Positions 21,156-29,555 of a DNA stretch of 51,228 bases are shown piece after piece. Location: NCBI RefSeq assembly GCF_030704825.1, contig NZ_JAUYNX010000027.1, positions 1 through 51,228 on the forward strand, written 5' to 3'. The stretch comes from Brevundimonas sp. (GTDB taxonomy: Bacteria > Pseudomonadota > Alphaproteobacteria > Caulobacterales > Caulobacteraceae). The position numbers and the translations under genes were made by a program. The number at the start of each line of letters is the position of its first letter. Positions within the stretch are counted from its first letter, which is position 1. The notes beneath the pieces were generated by a model. The model saw only the letters and a list, made by a program, of their open reading frames with translations, searched no databases and was not told the origin of the DNA.

Positions 21156-22574
21156 ATGATCGACAAGCGCAAGTTTCTGACCGCCGGGGGCTCGCTGCTC
21201 CTGACTTCGAGCGCTGCGGCCCTGCTGGCCGGTTGCGGGGACAGGAAGGCGACGCCGGGCGCGGCGCCCGCGACGCCCGGAGCGGTCGAGAAACCGAGTC
21301 TCACGCTGGGATTCATCAAGCTGACGGACATGGCTCCGCTGGCCATCGCCAAGGAAAAGGGCTTCTTCGCCGAGGAGGGGCTGAACGTCGCCCTGGAGCC
21401 GCAGGCCAACTGGAAGGTGCTGCTGGACGGCGTCATCGGCGGGCAACTGGACGCGGCGCACATGCTGGCCGGTCAGCCGATCGCGGCGACCATCGGCCTG
21501 GGGACCCGGGCGGAGCTGATCGCCCCCCTGTCGCTGGACCTGAACGGCAACGCAGTCACGGTGTCGAACCGCATCTGGGCCCAGATCGAACCGACCCTGC
21601 CCAAGGGCGCCGACGGCCGGCCGACGCACCCGATCCCGGCCTCGGTCTTGCGGCCCGTGGTCGACCGGTTCCGGTCGGAGGGCAAACCGCTGAAATTCGG
21701 CATGGTCTTCCCGGTCTCGACCCATAATTACGAGCTTCGCTACTGGCTGGCGGCGGGTGGGATCCATCCGGGCTTCTATCTCCCCGGCGATGTGGGGGGC
21801 ACGACGGGGGCGGACATCCAGCTGTCGGTGACGCCCCCGCCGCAGATGCCGGCGACGCTCGAGGCCGGCACCATCGAGGGCTATTGCGTCGGGGAGCCGT
21901 GGAACCAGGCGGCGGTCAAGAAGAGGATCGGCGTGCCGATCATCACCGACCACGACATCTGGGCCCGGAATCCGGAAAAGGTCCTGGGCATGACCAGGGC
22001 CTTCGCCGCGCGGCATCCGGCGACCACCACCGCGCTGATCCGGGCGATCATCAAGGCCCAGCACTGGCTGGACGCCGACGATGGCGCCAACCGCTCAGAG
22101 GCGGTGCAGATCCTGGCGCGGCCCAACTATGTCGGCGCCGACGCCGAGGTGATCGCGGCCTCGATGACGGGACAGTTCACCTACGCGCCGGGCGACACCC
22201 GGCCGGCGCCCGATTTCAACATCTTCTTCCGCGACTTCGCCGGCTATCCGTTCGCCTCGGACGCGGTCTGGTATCTGACCCAGATGCGGCGCTGGGGGCA
22301 GATCGCCGAGGACCATCCCGATCAGTGGTATGTCGACACGGCCAGGGCCGTGTACCGGGCCGATCTCTATCTGGCGGCGGCCAACTCCCTGGCGGCCGAG
22401 GGCGCGATTCCGGCGGCCTCCATCCCGACGACCGACGGGTTCAAGGGCGTGCAGACGGGCTTCATCGACGGCGTCGCCTACGACGGGCGGGCGCCCAACG
22501 CCTATCTGGCGAAATTCGCGATCGGCCTGAAGGCAGGGCAGACGGTCACCGCCGCCGGCGTTTCGGCGGCGTGA
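21156..22574 (+). CDS. nrtA: Nitrate ABC transporter substrate-binding lipoprotein
   Basis: This 472-residue periplasmic protein binds nitrate for the NrtBCD transporter. The N-terminus is a lipoprotein signal with lipobox LLAGC (Cys27). CmpA/NrtA family features follow: LTLGFIKLTDMAPLAIAKEK, AAHMLAGQPIAAT, FPVSTHNYELRYWLA and GEPWNQAAV. Start 21156 was preferred to 21150 because AGGA then has proper spacing. It is the first gene after leader 1 and is followed by nrtB within 30 bases. The same fold without a signal peptide reappears downstream as NasS. Confidence 0.92.
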   Translation: MIDKRKFLTAGGSLLLTSSAAALLAGCGDRKATPGAAPATPGAVEKPSLTLGFIKLTDMAPLAIAKEKGFFAEEGLNVALEPQANWKVLLDGVIGGQLDAAHMLAGQPIAATIGLGTRAELIAPLSLDLNGNAVTVSNRIWAQIEPTLPKGADGRPTHPIPASVLRPVVDRFRSEGKPLKFGMVFPVSTHNYELRYWLAAGGIHPGFYLPGDVGGTTGADIQLSVTPPPQMPATLEAGTIEGYCVGEPWNQAAVKKRIGVPIITDHDIWARNPEKVLGMTRAFAARHPATTTALIRAIIKAQHWLDADDGANRSEAVQILARPNYVGADAEVIAASMTGQFTYAPGDTRPAPDFNIFFRDFAGYPFASDAVWYLTQMRRWGQIAEDHPDQWYVDTARAVYRADLYLAAANSLAAEGAIPAASIPTTDGFKGVQTGFIDGVAYDGRAPNAYLAKFAIGLKAGQTVTAAGVSAA

Positions 22575-22602
22575 TCGAATCGCGGGGATGCAGGAGATGA
22601 CG

Positions 22603-23661
22603 ATGAGCCAGCTCAAGTCCGCGGCCGGATCGATCGAGAAGTCGTTCAAACGGCCCACGCCGACGGTGCTCGAAACCACCCTCCAGAAAACGCCGAAGGC
22701 GCAGCCGCCCGGTGGGGCGGGTCCTGTTTCGGGGTTCGCGGCGGTCGGTCCAAAAGCCCGGGCGGTGATCCTGCCCATGGTCGGGATCGTGGTCTTCATC
22801 CTGTTGTGGGCGCTGACCGCGCCGATGGTGAAGACCTCGCTGGGCGCCTTGCCGGGACCGGTCGCCGTGGCCGGGCAAGGCGTGTCGCTGGTCGGGGAAT
22901 GGCGGGCGGGACAGGCCGAAAAGTCGGCGTTCTACACCGCCCAGTCCGACCGCAACGCCGCACTCCAGGCCGCCGGTCGCGGGAGCGAGGCGCAGCATTT
23001 CCGGTATTCGGGCTCGCCCGGCTTCATCGATCAGATCTTCACCTCGCTGTTCACCGTGGCGTTCGGGTTCGGCCTGGCGTCCCTGGTCGCGACGCCGCTG
23101 GGCCTGGTCTGCGGTCTGTCGAAGGGGTTCAACGCCGCGTTCAATCCGCTGGTGCAGATCTTCAAGCCGATCAGCCCGCTGGCCTGGCTGCCCATCGTGA
23201 CCATGGTGGTGTCGGCGACGATGACCAGTCCCGATCCGATGCTGCCCAAGAGTTTCGTCATCTCGGCCATCGTGGTGATGCTGTGCTCGCTGTGGCCGAC
23301 GCTGATCAATACGGCGGTGGGCGCGGCCTCCATCGACAAGGACCTGCTGAACGTCGGCCGGGTGTTGCGTCTCAGCCCTTACGCCCGGCTGCGGCGGCTG
23401 ATCCTGCCGTCGGCGCTGCCCTACATCTTCACCGGCATGCGTCTTTCGCTGGGCGTGGGCTGGATGGTGCTGATCGCCGCTGAAATGCTGGCCCAGAACC
23501 CGGGTCTCGGAAAGTTCGTCTGGGACGAGTTCCAGAATGGCAGCGAACAGTCGCTGGCGCGAATCATGTTCGCGGTCATCGTCATCGGCGTGATCGGCTT
23601 CCTGCTCGACCGGCTGATGATGGCGCTGCAGGCGCTGGCCTCGCGGAACCACGGGAAATGA
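22603..23661 (+). CDS. nrtB: Nitrate ABC transporter permease
   Basis: This 352-residue inner-membrane permease of the NrtB/SsuC type follows nrtA. Start 22603 was chosen because CAGGAG is 6 bases upstream; two earlier ATGs lack this spacing. The N-terminal 45 residues are Pro/Gly-rich and cytoplasmic. The first membrane helix is AVILPMVGIVVFILLWAL. The core permease helices follow from about residue 150, with an EAA-like loop (AASIDKDLLNVGRVLRLSPY, then RLRRLILPSALPYIFTGMR). A stretch between the first helix and the core (about residues 95-145) is probably periplasmic. Its stop overlaps the next start in an ATGA. Confidence 0.92.
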   Translation: MSQLKSAAGSIEKSFKRPTPTVLETTLQKTPKAQPPGGAGPVSGFAAVGPKARAVILPMVGIVVFILLWALTAPMVKTSLGALPGPVAVAGQGVSLVGEWRAGQAEKSAFYTAQSDRNAALQAAGRGSEAQHFRYSGSPGFIDQIFTSLFTVAFGFGLASLVATPLGLVCGLSKGFNAAFNPLVQIFKPISPLAWLPIVTMVVSATMTSPDPMLPKSFVISAIVVMLCSLWPTLINTAVGAASIDKDLLNVGRVLRLSPYARLRRLILPSALPYIFTGMRLSLGVGWMVLIAAEMLAQNPGLGKFVWDEFQNGSEQSLARIMFAVIVIGVIGFLLDRLMMALQALASRNHGK

Positions 23662-25343
23662 GGCCCCCGATCCTGTCGTTGAGAGGCCTGTCCAAATCCT
23701 GGGTCGGCGCCTCCGGCGAGGAGACCCGGGTGCTGGCCGGCGTCGACCTGGAGGTCGAGGAGGGCGAGTTCATCGCGGTCCTGGGCTTCTCCGGCGCCGG
23801 CAAGACCACCCTGGTTTCCGCCATCGCCGGGCTGATCCAGCCGGACGCCGGCCAGATCCTGATCCGGGGCGCGCCCTGCGCCGGACCGGGACCGGATCGG
23901 GGCGTGGTGTTCCAGAGTTACTCGCTGTTCCCCTGGCTGACAGTCGAGCAGAACGTGCGGCTGGCCGTCGACGCCGTCCATCGGTCCATGCCCGCGGACG
24001 AGCGCGCCGAACTGACGCGGTCCACGGTGAACCTGGTCGGCCTGGGTCACGCCCTGGACCGGAAACCCGCCCAGCTGTCGGGCGGAATGCGCCAGCGGGT
24101 CGCGGTGGCGCGAGCCCTGGCGACGAAACCTGAAATCCTGCTGCTGGACGAGCCGCTGTCGGCGCTGGACGCCCTGACGCGGGCCAAACTCCAGGACGAG
24201 ATCGAGCGCATCCGCGGCCAGGAAAGGCGCACCATCTTCCTGGTCACCAACGACGTGGACGAAGCCCTCCTGCTGGCCGACCGGATCGCGGTCCTGACCC
24301 CGGCTCCCGAGGCCCATATCGGCCGGATCTTCGAGGTCGGCCTCGCCCGGCCGCGCGTCCGCACCGACCTCAACCACGACGAGGCCTACAAGGCGCTGCG
24401 GAACGAGATCGTCGGCTATCTCGGGCGTCTCGCCGGCGGGGTGAAGGAGACGGCGCCGTCCAATGTGATCGATCTGCCGACCGTGACGCCGCTGGACCTG
24501 ACGGCGCCGCCCAAGGCCTACCAGGACGCGGCCTACAGCCCGATCAACCGGCGCTATCTCGAGTTCTACAACCTGTCCAGGGTCTATCCGAGCCCGAAGG
24601 GCCCGCTGACGGTCGTGGAGAACATCAACCTGCTGATGGACCGCGGCGAGTTCATCTCCCTGATCGGACATTCGGGGTGCGGCAAGTCGACGGTGCTGAC
24701 GATGGCCGCGGGACTGAACCGGATCTCGGACGGCGGCATCGTGCTCAACGGGCGCGAAATCGAGATCGCCGGACCGGACAAGGCGGTGGTGTTCCAGTCC
24801 CCGTCGCTGATGCCCTGGCTGACGGCGCGCCAGAACGTGGCTCTGGGGGTCGAGCGGGTCTATCCCCACGCGACGCGGGCCGAACGGGCCGACATCGTCG
24901 CCTACTACCTGGAGCGGGTCGGCCTGGGCGACGCGATGGACAAGATGGCGGCCGACCTGTCCAGCGGCATGCGCCAGAGGGTCGGCATCGCCCGGGCCTT
25001 CGCCCTGTCGCCCCGGCTTCTGCTGCTCGACGAGCCGTTCGGGATGCTGGACAGCCTGACGCGATGGGACCTGCAGGACGTGCTGGTCGAGGTCTGGAAC
25101 CGCACCAGGGTCACCACCGTCATGGTCACCCATGACGTCGACGAGGCCATCCTGCTGGCCGACCGGGTGGTGATGATGACCAACGGACCCAACGCCACGA
25201 TCGGCAGGGTGCTGAAGGTCGATCTGCCGCGCCCGCGCGACCGGCGGGCTCTGCTGGGCCACCCACAGTTCTACGCGTATCGCGAGGAGGTGCTGCAATT
25301 CCTGGCCGACTATGAACACGGCGCGCACGCCGACGCCGCCTGA
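23658..25343 (+). CDS. nrtCD: Nitrate ABC transporter, two fused ATP-binding domains
   Basis: This 561-residue protein carries two ABC ATPases in one chain. Domain 1 has Walker A GFSGAGKTT (about residue 42), signature LSGGMRQRVAVA and Walker B ILLLDEPLSALD. Domain 2 has Walker A GHSGCGKST (about residue 337), signature LSSGMRQRVGIA and Walker B LLLLDEPFGMLD. The switch residue differs: domain 2 has His492 in VTHDVDEA, but domain 1 has Asn198 in VTNDVDEA. Cyanobacterial NrtC and NrtD are separate proteins; this fusion gives a fixed one-to-one pair. The N-terminus overlaps nrtB by 4 bases. The linker (about residues 260-305) has no recognised substrate-binding domain, unlike cyanobacterial NrtC. 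Confidence 0.92.
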   Translation: MRPPILSLRGLSKSWVGASGEETRVLAGVDLEVEEGEFIAVLGFSGAGKTTLVSAIAGLIQPDAGQILIRGAPCAGPGPDRGVVFQSYSLFPWLTVEQNVRLAVDAVHRSMPADERAELTRSTVNLVGLGHALDRKPAQLSGGMRQRVAVARALATKPEILLLDEPLSALDALTRAKLQDEIERIRGQERRTIFLVTNDVDEALLLADRIAVLTPAPEAHIGRIFEVGLARPRVRTDLNHDEAYKALRNEIVGYLGRLAGGVKETAPSNVIDLPTVTPLDLTAPPKAYQDAAYSPINRRYLEFYNLSRVYPSPKGPLTVVENINLLMDRGEFISLIGHSGCGKSTVLTMAAGLNRISDGGIVLNGREIEIAGPDKAVVFQSPSLMPWLTARQNVALGVERVYPHATRAERADIVAYYLERVGLGDAMDKMAADLSSGMRQRVGIARAFALSPRLLLLDEPFGMLDSLTRWDLQDVLVEVWNRTRVTTVMVTHDVDEAILLADRVVMMTNGPNATIGRVLKVDLPRPRDRRALLGHPQFYAYREEVLQFLADYEHGAHADAA

Positions 25344-25395
25344 TCGTCCTCTCCCGATCAGCGGCGACTGACCTTTCACATCCATGGGGGATGCC

Positions 25396-26604
25396 ATGAA
25401 GATGCTCGAACTCGCTCTCGGCGGAGCTCTGTTCGCCGCCCTGTCGACGCCCGCGCTGGCCCAGACCGCCCCGCCCCGGGACGGGATCACGCCGATCGTC
25501 GAGGGCCGGGTGCGCTATGAGGGCGTGGACCGCGACGAACCCCTGACCGACGCGGACGCGGTCACGGCGCGGCTGCGGCTCGGATTCGAGGCGAGAAAGG
25601 GCGTCTGGTCGTTGCTGGCCGAGGCCGAGGGCGTGCTGGCGTTCGCCGACGACTACAACGACACCAACGCCGGCAACGGCGTCGAGCCGTTCGCGATCAT
25701 CGCCGATCCGGCGAACCTCGAGCTGAACCGGCTGCAGGTTCAGTACAGGACCGCGCCCCTGACCATCACCCTCGGTCGGCAGAGGATCAATCTGGACGAC
25801 CAGAGGTTCGTCGGATCGGCGGGCTGGCGCCAGAGCGAACAGACGTTCGACGCCGTTCGGGCCGAGGGAGCCGTCGGGCCGGTCAGGCTGGACCTGACCT
25901 ACAGCAATGCGCAGCGCACGGTCTTCGGCGCCGACGCCGGGCCGCGCGAGAGCTTCGACGGCGAATTCGTCTTTCTCGGCGCCGGGTTGTCGGCGGGGCC
26001 GGTGACGCTGAAGGCCTTCGGCTATCTGCTGGATTTCGACGAGGCGATCCAGTTCGCCAATTCCAGCGACACCTTCGGGCTGCGCGCCACCGGGGCGATC
26101 CCGCTGGCCGGCCATGCCCCGATCACGATCGCCGCGAGCTATGCGCGCCAGACCGACGCCGGGTCCAATCCCGGAAACTACGACGCCGACTACCTGGCGC
26201 TCGACGTCGGCGGGGCGGTCGCCGGGTTCACGGTCAATGCGGGTTACGAACAGCTCGGGGCCGACAACGGGCGCGGCTTCCAGACCCCGCTGGCGACGCT
26301 GCACAAGTTCAACGGCTGGGCCGACGTCTTCCTGACCACGCCCGCGCAGGGGCTTCAGGACGCCTACGTCAGCGTCGGGCGGCGCTTCGCGAACGTCACC
26401 GGACTGCCGGGCCTGAACGCGGTCGTCACCTATCACGACTTCACCAGCGACGTCGGCGGGATCGACTACGGGACCGAGTGGGACGCCCAGATCGGCTACA
26501 AGCCGGGCAAGTTCGGCGTCGCCGCCAAATATGCGAACTACCAGGCCGAGGGCTTTTCGGTCGACGTCCGGAAGATCTGGCTCCAGCTGGAATGGGCGCT
26601 GTGA
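25396..26604 (+). CDS. Outer-membrane porin, alginate-export family type
   Basis: This 402-residue protein has a signal peptide (LELALGGALFAALSTPALAQ) and a long alternating beta pattern ending in the aromatic-type strand KIWLQLEWAL, typical of an outer-membrane barrel. It resembles alginate-export-family porins found beside nitrate transport genes in alphaproteobacteria. A role as nitrate or small-anion channel is inferred from its place between nrtCD and the siroheme gene. The start at 25396 follows GGGGGA; an earlier ATG at 25384 is possible. Confidence 0.85.
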   Translation: MKMLELALGGALFAALSTPALAQTAPPRDGITPIVEGRVRYEGVDRDEPLTDADAVTARLRLGFEARKGVWSLLAEAEGVLAFADDYNDTNAGNGVEPFAIIADPANLELNRLQVQYRTAPLTITLGRQRINLDDQRFVGSAGWRQSEQTFDAVRAEGAVGPVRLDLTYSNAQRTVFGADAGPRESFDGEFVFLGAGLSAGPVTLKAFGYLLDFDEAIQFANSSDTFGLRATGAIPLAGHAPITIAASYARQTDAGSNPGNYDADYLALDVGGAVAGFTVNAGYEQLGADNGRGFQTPLATLHKFNGWADVFLTTPAQGLQDAYVSVGRRFANVTGLPGLNAVVTYHDFTSDVGGIDYGTEWDAQIGYKPGKFGVAAKYANYQAEGFSVDVRKIWLQLEWAL

Positions 26605-26620
26605 TCGGGCGCGGCGGCTG

Positions 26621-27667
26621 ATGCGGGTCTTTCTCGCCGGCATCCCGCTGGAAGGCGCGCGGGTCGTGGTGATCGGCGGCGGCGAGGCGGCGCTGGCCAA
26701 GCTTCGGCTGTTTGTCGGCTCGCCCGCCGATCTGGTCTGGTTCGCGCCGGGCGATGCGCCGGGCGCCGACCGGAGGCCTCAGGGCGCGCCCTCCCCTTTC
26801 GCCCGGACGCCGACGCCGGAGGACCTGGCCGGCGCGCGGCTGGTCTTCGTGGCTCTGGACGATGAGGCCGAGGCCTCACGGGTCGCCGGGCTGGCGCGGG
26901 CCGCGGGAGCGCAGGTCAATGTCGTCGATCGTCCGGGGTTGAGCGATTTCCAGACGCCCGCGCTGATCGACCGGGACCAGGTCGTCATCGGCGTCGCCAC
27001 CGGCGGGGCGGCTCCGATCCTGGCCCGCGACGTCCGCGCCAGGATCGAGGGGGTTCTGCCGGAAGCGCTCGGGCCCCTGGCCGCGCTGGCCGGACGGATC
27101 AGGGAACGCGTCAAGGCCGGCGCGCCGGACTTCCTGGCGCGCCGCCGGTTCTGGGAGAAGGCGTTCCGGGGGGCCGCGGCGGATATGGTCGCGGAGGGAC
27201 GGATCGAGGCGGCGCACGACGAAATGATCCGGCTGCTGGACGCGGCGGCGCCCGGGGCCGGCGTCGTCCATCTTCTGGGGTCGGGGACGGGCGATCCCGA
27301 ACTGCTGACCCTCAAGGCGCTCCGGATTCTGCAGGACGCCGATGTGATCCTGCATGACGCCGGAGTTCCGCCCGGCGTTCTGGCGCGGGCCAGGCGGGAT
27401 GCGCCCCGGCGTGATGTGTCGGCGATGACCGCGCCGGAGGTCCGGGACCTGATCGCCGGACACCTGGCGCAGGGCGAGCGGGTCGTGCGGCTCTACGTCG
27501 GCGATCCCGGGGCGCCCGGGCCGGCGGCGTGCGAGCGCGGCGCCCTGAAGGACACAGGCGTCGAGGCCTTCGTCATCCCCGTCGTCCCGGACCCCCGCCA
27601 CGTCTGGACTCTTGATGACCGCCACGGCTTACTCGTTCCGGGACCTTCAGATTGCGTATCGCCATAG
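26621..27667 (+). CDS. CysG-like precorrin-2 dehydrogenase / ferrochelatase with truncated methyltransferase domain
   Basis: This protein has 348 residues. The N-terminal Rossmann domain (VVVIGGGEAALAK, then NVVDRPGLSDFQTPALIDRD and GVATGGAAPILARDVRARIE) matches the siroheme-forming half of CysG. From about residue 214 a uroporphyrinogen-III methyltransferase-like segment begins (LLGSGTGDPELLTLKALRIL, then ADVILHDAGVPPGVL). It stops after about 135 residues, where a full domain needs about 240. Its second motif is RLYVGDPGAPG instead of the RLKGGDPFIFG type. The methyltransferase is therefore probably inactive, and the complete CobA encoded downstream supplies this step. The start at 26621 has no clear ribosome site. 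The 3' end overlaps nasT by 16 bases. Confidence 0.88.
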   Translation: MRVFLAGIPLEGARVVVIGGGEAALAKLRLFVGSPADLVWFAPGDAPGADRRPQGAPSPFARTPTPEDLAGARLVFVALDDEAEASRVAGLARAAGAQVNVVDRPGLSDFQTPALIDRDQVVIGVATGGAAPILARDVRARIEGVLPEALGPLAALAGRIRERVKAGAPDFLARRRFWEKAFRGAAADMVAEGRIEAAHDEMIRLLDAAAPGAGVVHLLGSGTGDPELLTLKALRILQDADVILHDAGVPPGVLARARRDAPRRDVSAMTAPEVRDLIAGHLAQGERVVRLYVGDPGAPGPAACERGALKDTGVEAFVIPVVPDPRHVWTLDDRHGLLVPGPSDCVSP

Positions 27668-28245
27668 TCGATGACAGCGGACTGCGTGCGGCCATCCTGA
27701 AAGAGGGACTGGCCGAGGCGGGCTATACCGACATCGAGGTCGTGGCCCCTCACGGCGGCTTCGTCGCCCGGCTCGAGCGGATGGCTCCGGACATCGTGCT
27801 GATGGACCTGGGCGACCCCAGCCGCGACGCGCTCGAGGAAATGCTGACCGTCAGCCGCGCCCTGGCCCGGCCCATCGCCATGTTCGTGGACCGGTCCGAC
27901 GACGCCATGATCGGCGCCGCCATTGACGCGGGCGTGTCGGCCTATGTCGTCGACGGCCTGCGCAAGGAACGGGTCAGGCCGATCCTGGAACTGGCCATTC
28001 GCCGGTTCAACGCCTTCAACGCCCTGAGGGTGGAGCGCGACGACGCCATCACGGCCCTGGCCGACCGCAAGACGCTGGATCGGGCCAAGGCCATACTGAT
28101 GCAGGGCCGCGGCCTGACCGAGCCCGAGGCCCACGCCCTGTTGCGCTCCACCGCCATGAACCAGAGCCGCCGCATCGTGGAGGTGGCCGAGGCCCTGATC
28201 ACGGCCCACGCCCTGCTGGACCCGCCCAAAGGAACAGGCCGATGA
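27652..28245 (+). CDS. nasT: NasT, ANTAR-domain antitermination regulator
   Basis: This 197-residue response regulator has a receiver domain (IVDDSG at the start, phospho-acceptor site in VLMDLGDP at Asp52) and a C-terminal ANTAR RNA-binding domain at about 130-186 (DRKTLDRAKAILMQGRGLTE, then EAHALLRSTAMNQSRRIVE). The start is TTG at 27652: in-frame stops lie at 27613 and 27616 with no other start between. In the known NasST system, NasT binds leader RNA and stops termination, and NasS holds it inactive when nitrate is absent. Two matching leaders lie in this window. The gene overlaps both its upstream and downstream neighbours. Confidence 0.93.
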   Translation: MRIAIVDDSGLRAAILKEGLAEAGYTDIEVVAPHGGFVARLERMAPDIVLMDLGDPSRDALEEMLTVSRALARPIAMFVDRSDDAMIGAAIDAGVSAYVVDGLRKERVRPILELAIRRFNAFNALRVERDDAITALADRKTLDRAKAILMQGRGLTEPEAHALLRSTAMNQSRRIVEVAEALITAHALLDPPKGTGR

Positions 28246-29378
28246 CCCCGATCTCCATCGCCTTCCTGCCCCTGACCGACAGCGCCGTCCTGGTGGCGGC
28301 GAAGGAACAGGGGTTCGCCGCCGAGGCCGGCCTCGATCTGAATCTGGTCCGCAGCACGTCCTGGGCGACGGTGCGGGACCGGCTGGTCTATGGCCAGGTG
28401 CAGGCCGCGCACATGCTGGCGCCGCTCGCCGTCGCGGTGACCCTGGGCCTGAGCCAGCAGCCCGCGCCGCTGGTCGCGCCCTTCCGCCTGAACCTGAACG
28501 GCAACGCCCTGACCCTGTCGCCGGAGTTCGCCGCGGCCCTGGATCCGGTGCTGGCCAACCGGGTCGAGGACCCGGTCGCGACCGCCCATGATTTCGCCTC
28601 GGCGATCGGCATGCACCGCAGGAAGCCGGTCATCGGGGTCGTGCACCGGTTTTCGACCCACGCCCTGATGCTGCGCTACTGGCTGGGGTTCGCCGGGGTC
28701 GATCCGGACCGGGATTTGACGCTCAGGGTCCTGCCGCCGTCCCTGATGGTGGAGGCGCTGCGCGCCGGAGAGATCGACGGCTTCATCGCCGGCGAGCCGT
28801 GGAACAGCGTCGCCGTGGCGGAGGGACTGGGCCAGATCGCCGCCTTCGGATCGCGGCTGTGGCGCCGCGGGGTCGAAAAGGTGCTGGCGATGCGGGCCGA
28901 CTGGACCGAGACCCGTCCCGAGGCGCTGGACGCCCTGCTGGTCGCGCTGGACCGGTCGGCGGCCTGGTGCGACGCGCCGGAGAACCATCCGGCGCTGGCG
29001 GCGATGCTGGCCGCGCCGGCCTATGTGAACCGGCCGGTCGAGGTCATAACGCCGGCCCTGTCCGGGCGCCTCGTTCTGGGTCGGGGCGAGCCGCCGCTGT
29101 CCGAACCGGACTTCCTGATGCTGCACCGCGAGGCCGCCAACGCCCCGTCGCCCGACCATGGCCTCTGGATCTACTCGCAGTTCGTCCGTTGGGGGATGGT
29201 CGAAGCGTCAGACGCTGCGCAGGCGGCCGCGGCCGCTGTCTTCAGGCCCGACCTGTATCGCCGCGCCGTGGTCGACAGGACGCTCCCGGGGCCGGTCGAG
29301 GGATTTTTCGACAACAGACCCTTCGATCCGGCCCGCATCGACGACTATGTGGGGGCCTTCAAGCCGGGCCAGGCCTGA
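28242..29378 (+). CDS. nasS: NasS, nitrate sensor of the NasST system
   Basis: This 378-residue protein belongs to the same family as NrtA (AFLPLTDSAVLVAAKEQGFA, AAHMLAPLAVAVTLGL, GVVHRFSTHALMLRYWLGFA, GEPWNSVAVAEGLG) but has no signal peptide, so it is cytoplasmic. In studied species NasS binds NasT and releases it when nitrate is present. The start overlaps the nasT stop in ATGA, which favours coupled translation and a fixed ratio of the two. It ends 235 bases before nirB, the gap that holds leader 2. Confidence 0.92.
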   Translation: MTPISIAFLPLTDSAVLVAAKEQGFAAEAGLDLNLVRSTSWATVRDRLVYGQVQAAHMLAPLAVAVTLGLSQQPAPLVAPFRLNLNGNALTLSPEFAAALDPVLANRVEDPVATAHDFASAIGMHRRKPVIGVVHRFSTHALMLRYWLGFAGVDPDRDLTLRVLPPSLMVEALRAGEIDGFIAGEPWNSVAVAEGLGQIAAFGSRLWRRGVEKVLAMRADWTETRPEALDALLVALDRSAAWCDAPENHPALAAMLAAPAYVNRPVEVITPALSGRLVLGRGEPPLSEPDFLMLHREAANAPSPDHGLWIYSQFVRWGMVEASDAAQAAAAAVFRPDLYRRAVVDRTLPGPVEGFFDNRPFDPARIDDYVGAFKPGQA

Positions 29379-29391
29379 CCGGCCGGATTGC

Positions 29392-29401
29392 TGCACTGCA
29401 A
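29392..29401 (+). promoter_or_regulatory. TGCACTGCAA motif upstream of nitrate leader 2
   Basis: A 9-of-10 match to the motif upstream of leader 1. It lies 14 bases after the nasS stop and 44 bases before hairpin P1. It suggests that leader 2 has its own promoter here. Confidence 0.4.
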
Positions 29402-29445
29402 AATATCCCCTTGCCGCATGAGGTGAAACGAGTCACCTTCGGAAT

Positions 29446-29555
29446 CCGGGGCAAGGACGCCCCGGCGTTTTCGGACTTCCACCGCAGGATCGTCCGACCA
29501 TCGCACCCCTGACCTGCGTCAGGCCCGGGGTGATCGAGATTTGGCAAAGCCGCCA
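29446..29555 (+). promoter_or_regulatory. ANTAR (NasT) antitermination leader 2, upstream of nirB
   Basis: Hairpin P1: 7-base arms CCGGGGC (29446-29452) and GCCCCGG (29459-29465) around the hexaloop AAGGAC. Hairpin P2: arms TGGC (29542-29545) and GCCA (29552-29555) around the hexaloop AAAGCC. Both loops carry A1 and G4. Between them is a further hairpin from CACCCC to GGGGTG (29505-29531) with inner arms CTGAC/GTCAG. P2 shares bases 29547-29555 with the 5' arm of the terminator, so only one of the two can form. This is the textbook arrangement for NasT-type antitermination. Confidence 0.8.

Noticed and set aside
29380..29403. Sigma-54 promoter before leader 2 (and a similar one near 20935)
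   Set aside because: The GG and GC elements are 11 and 12 bases apart instead of the strict 10, so the sites do not fit.
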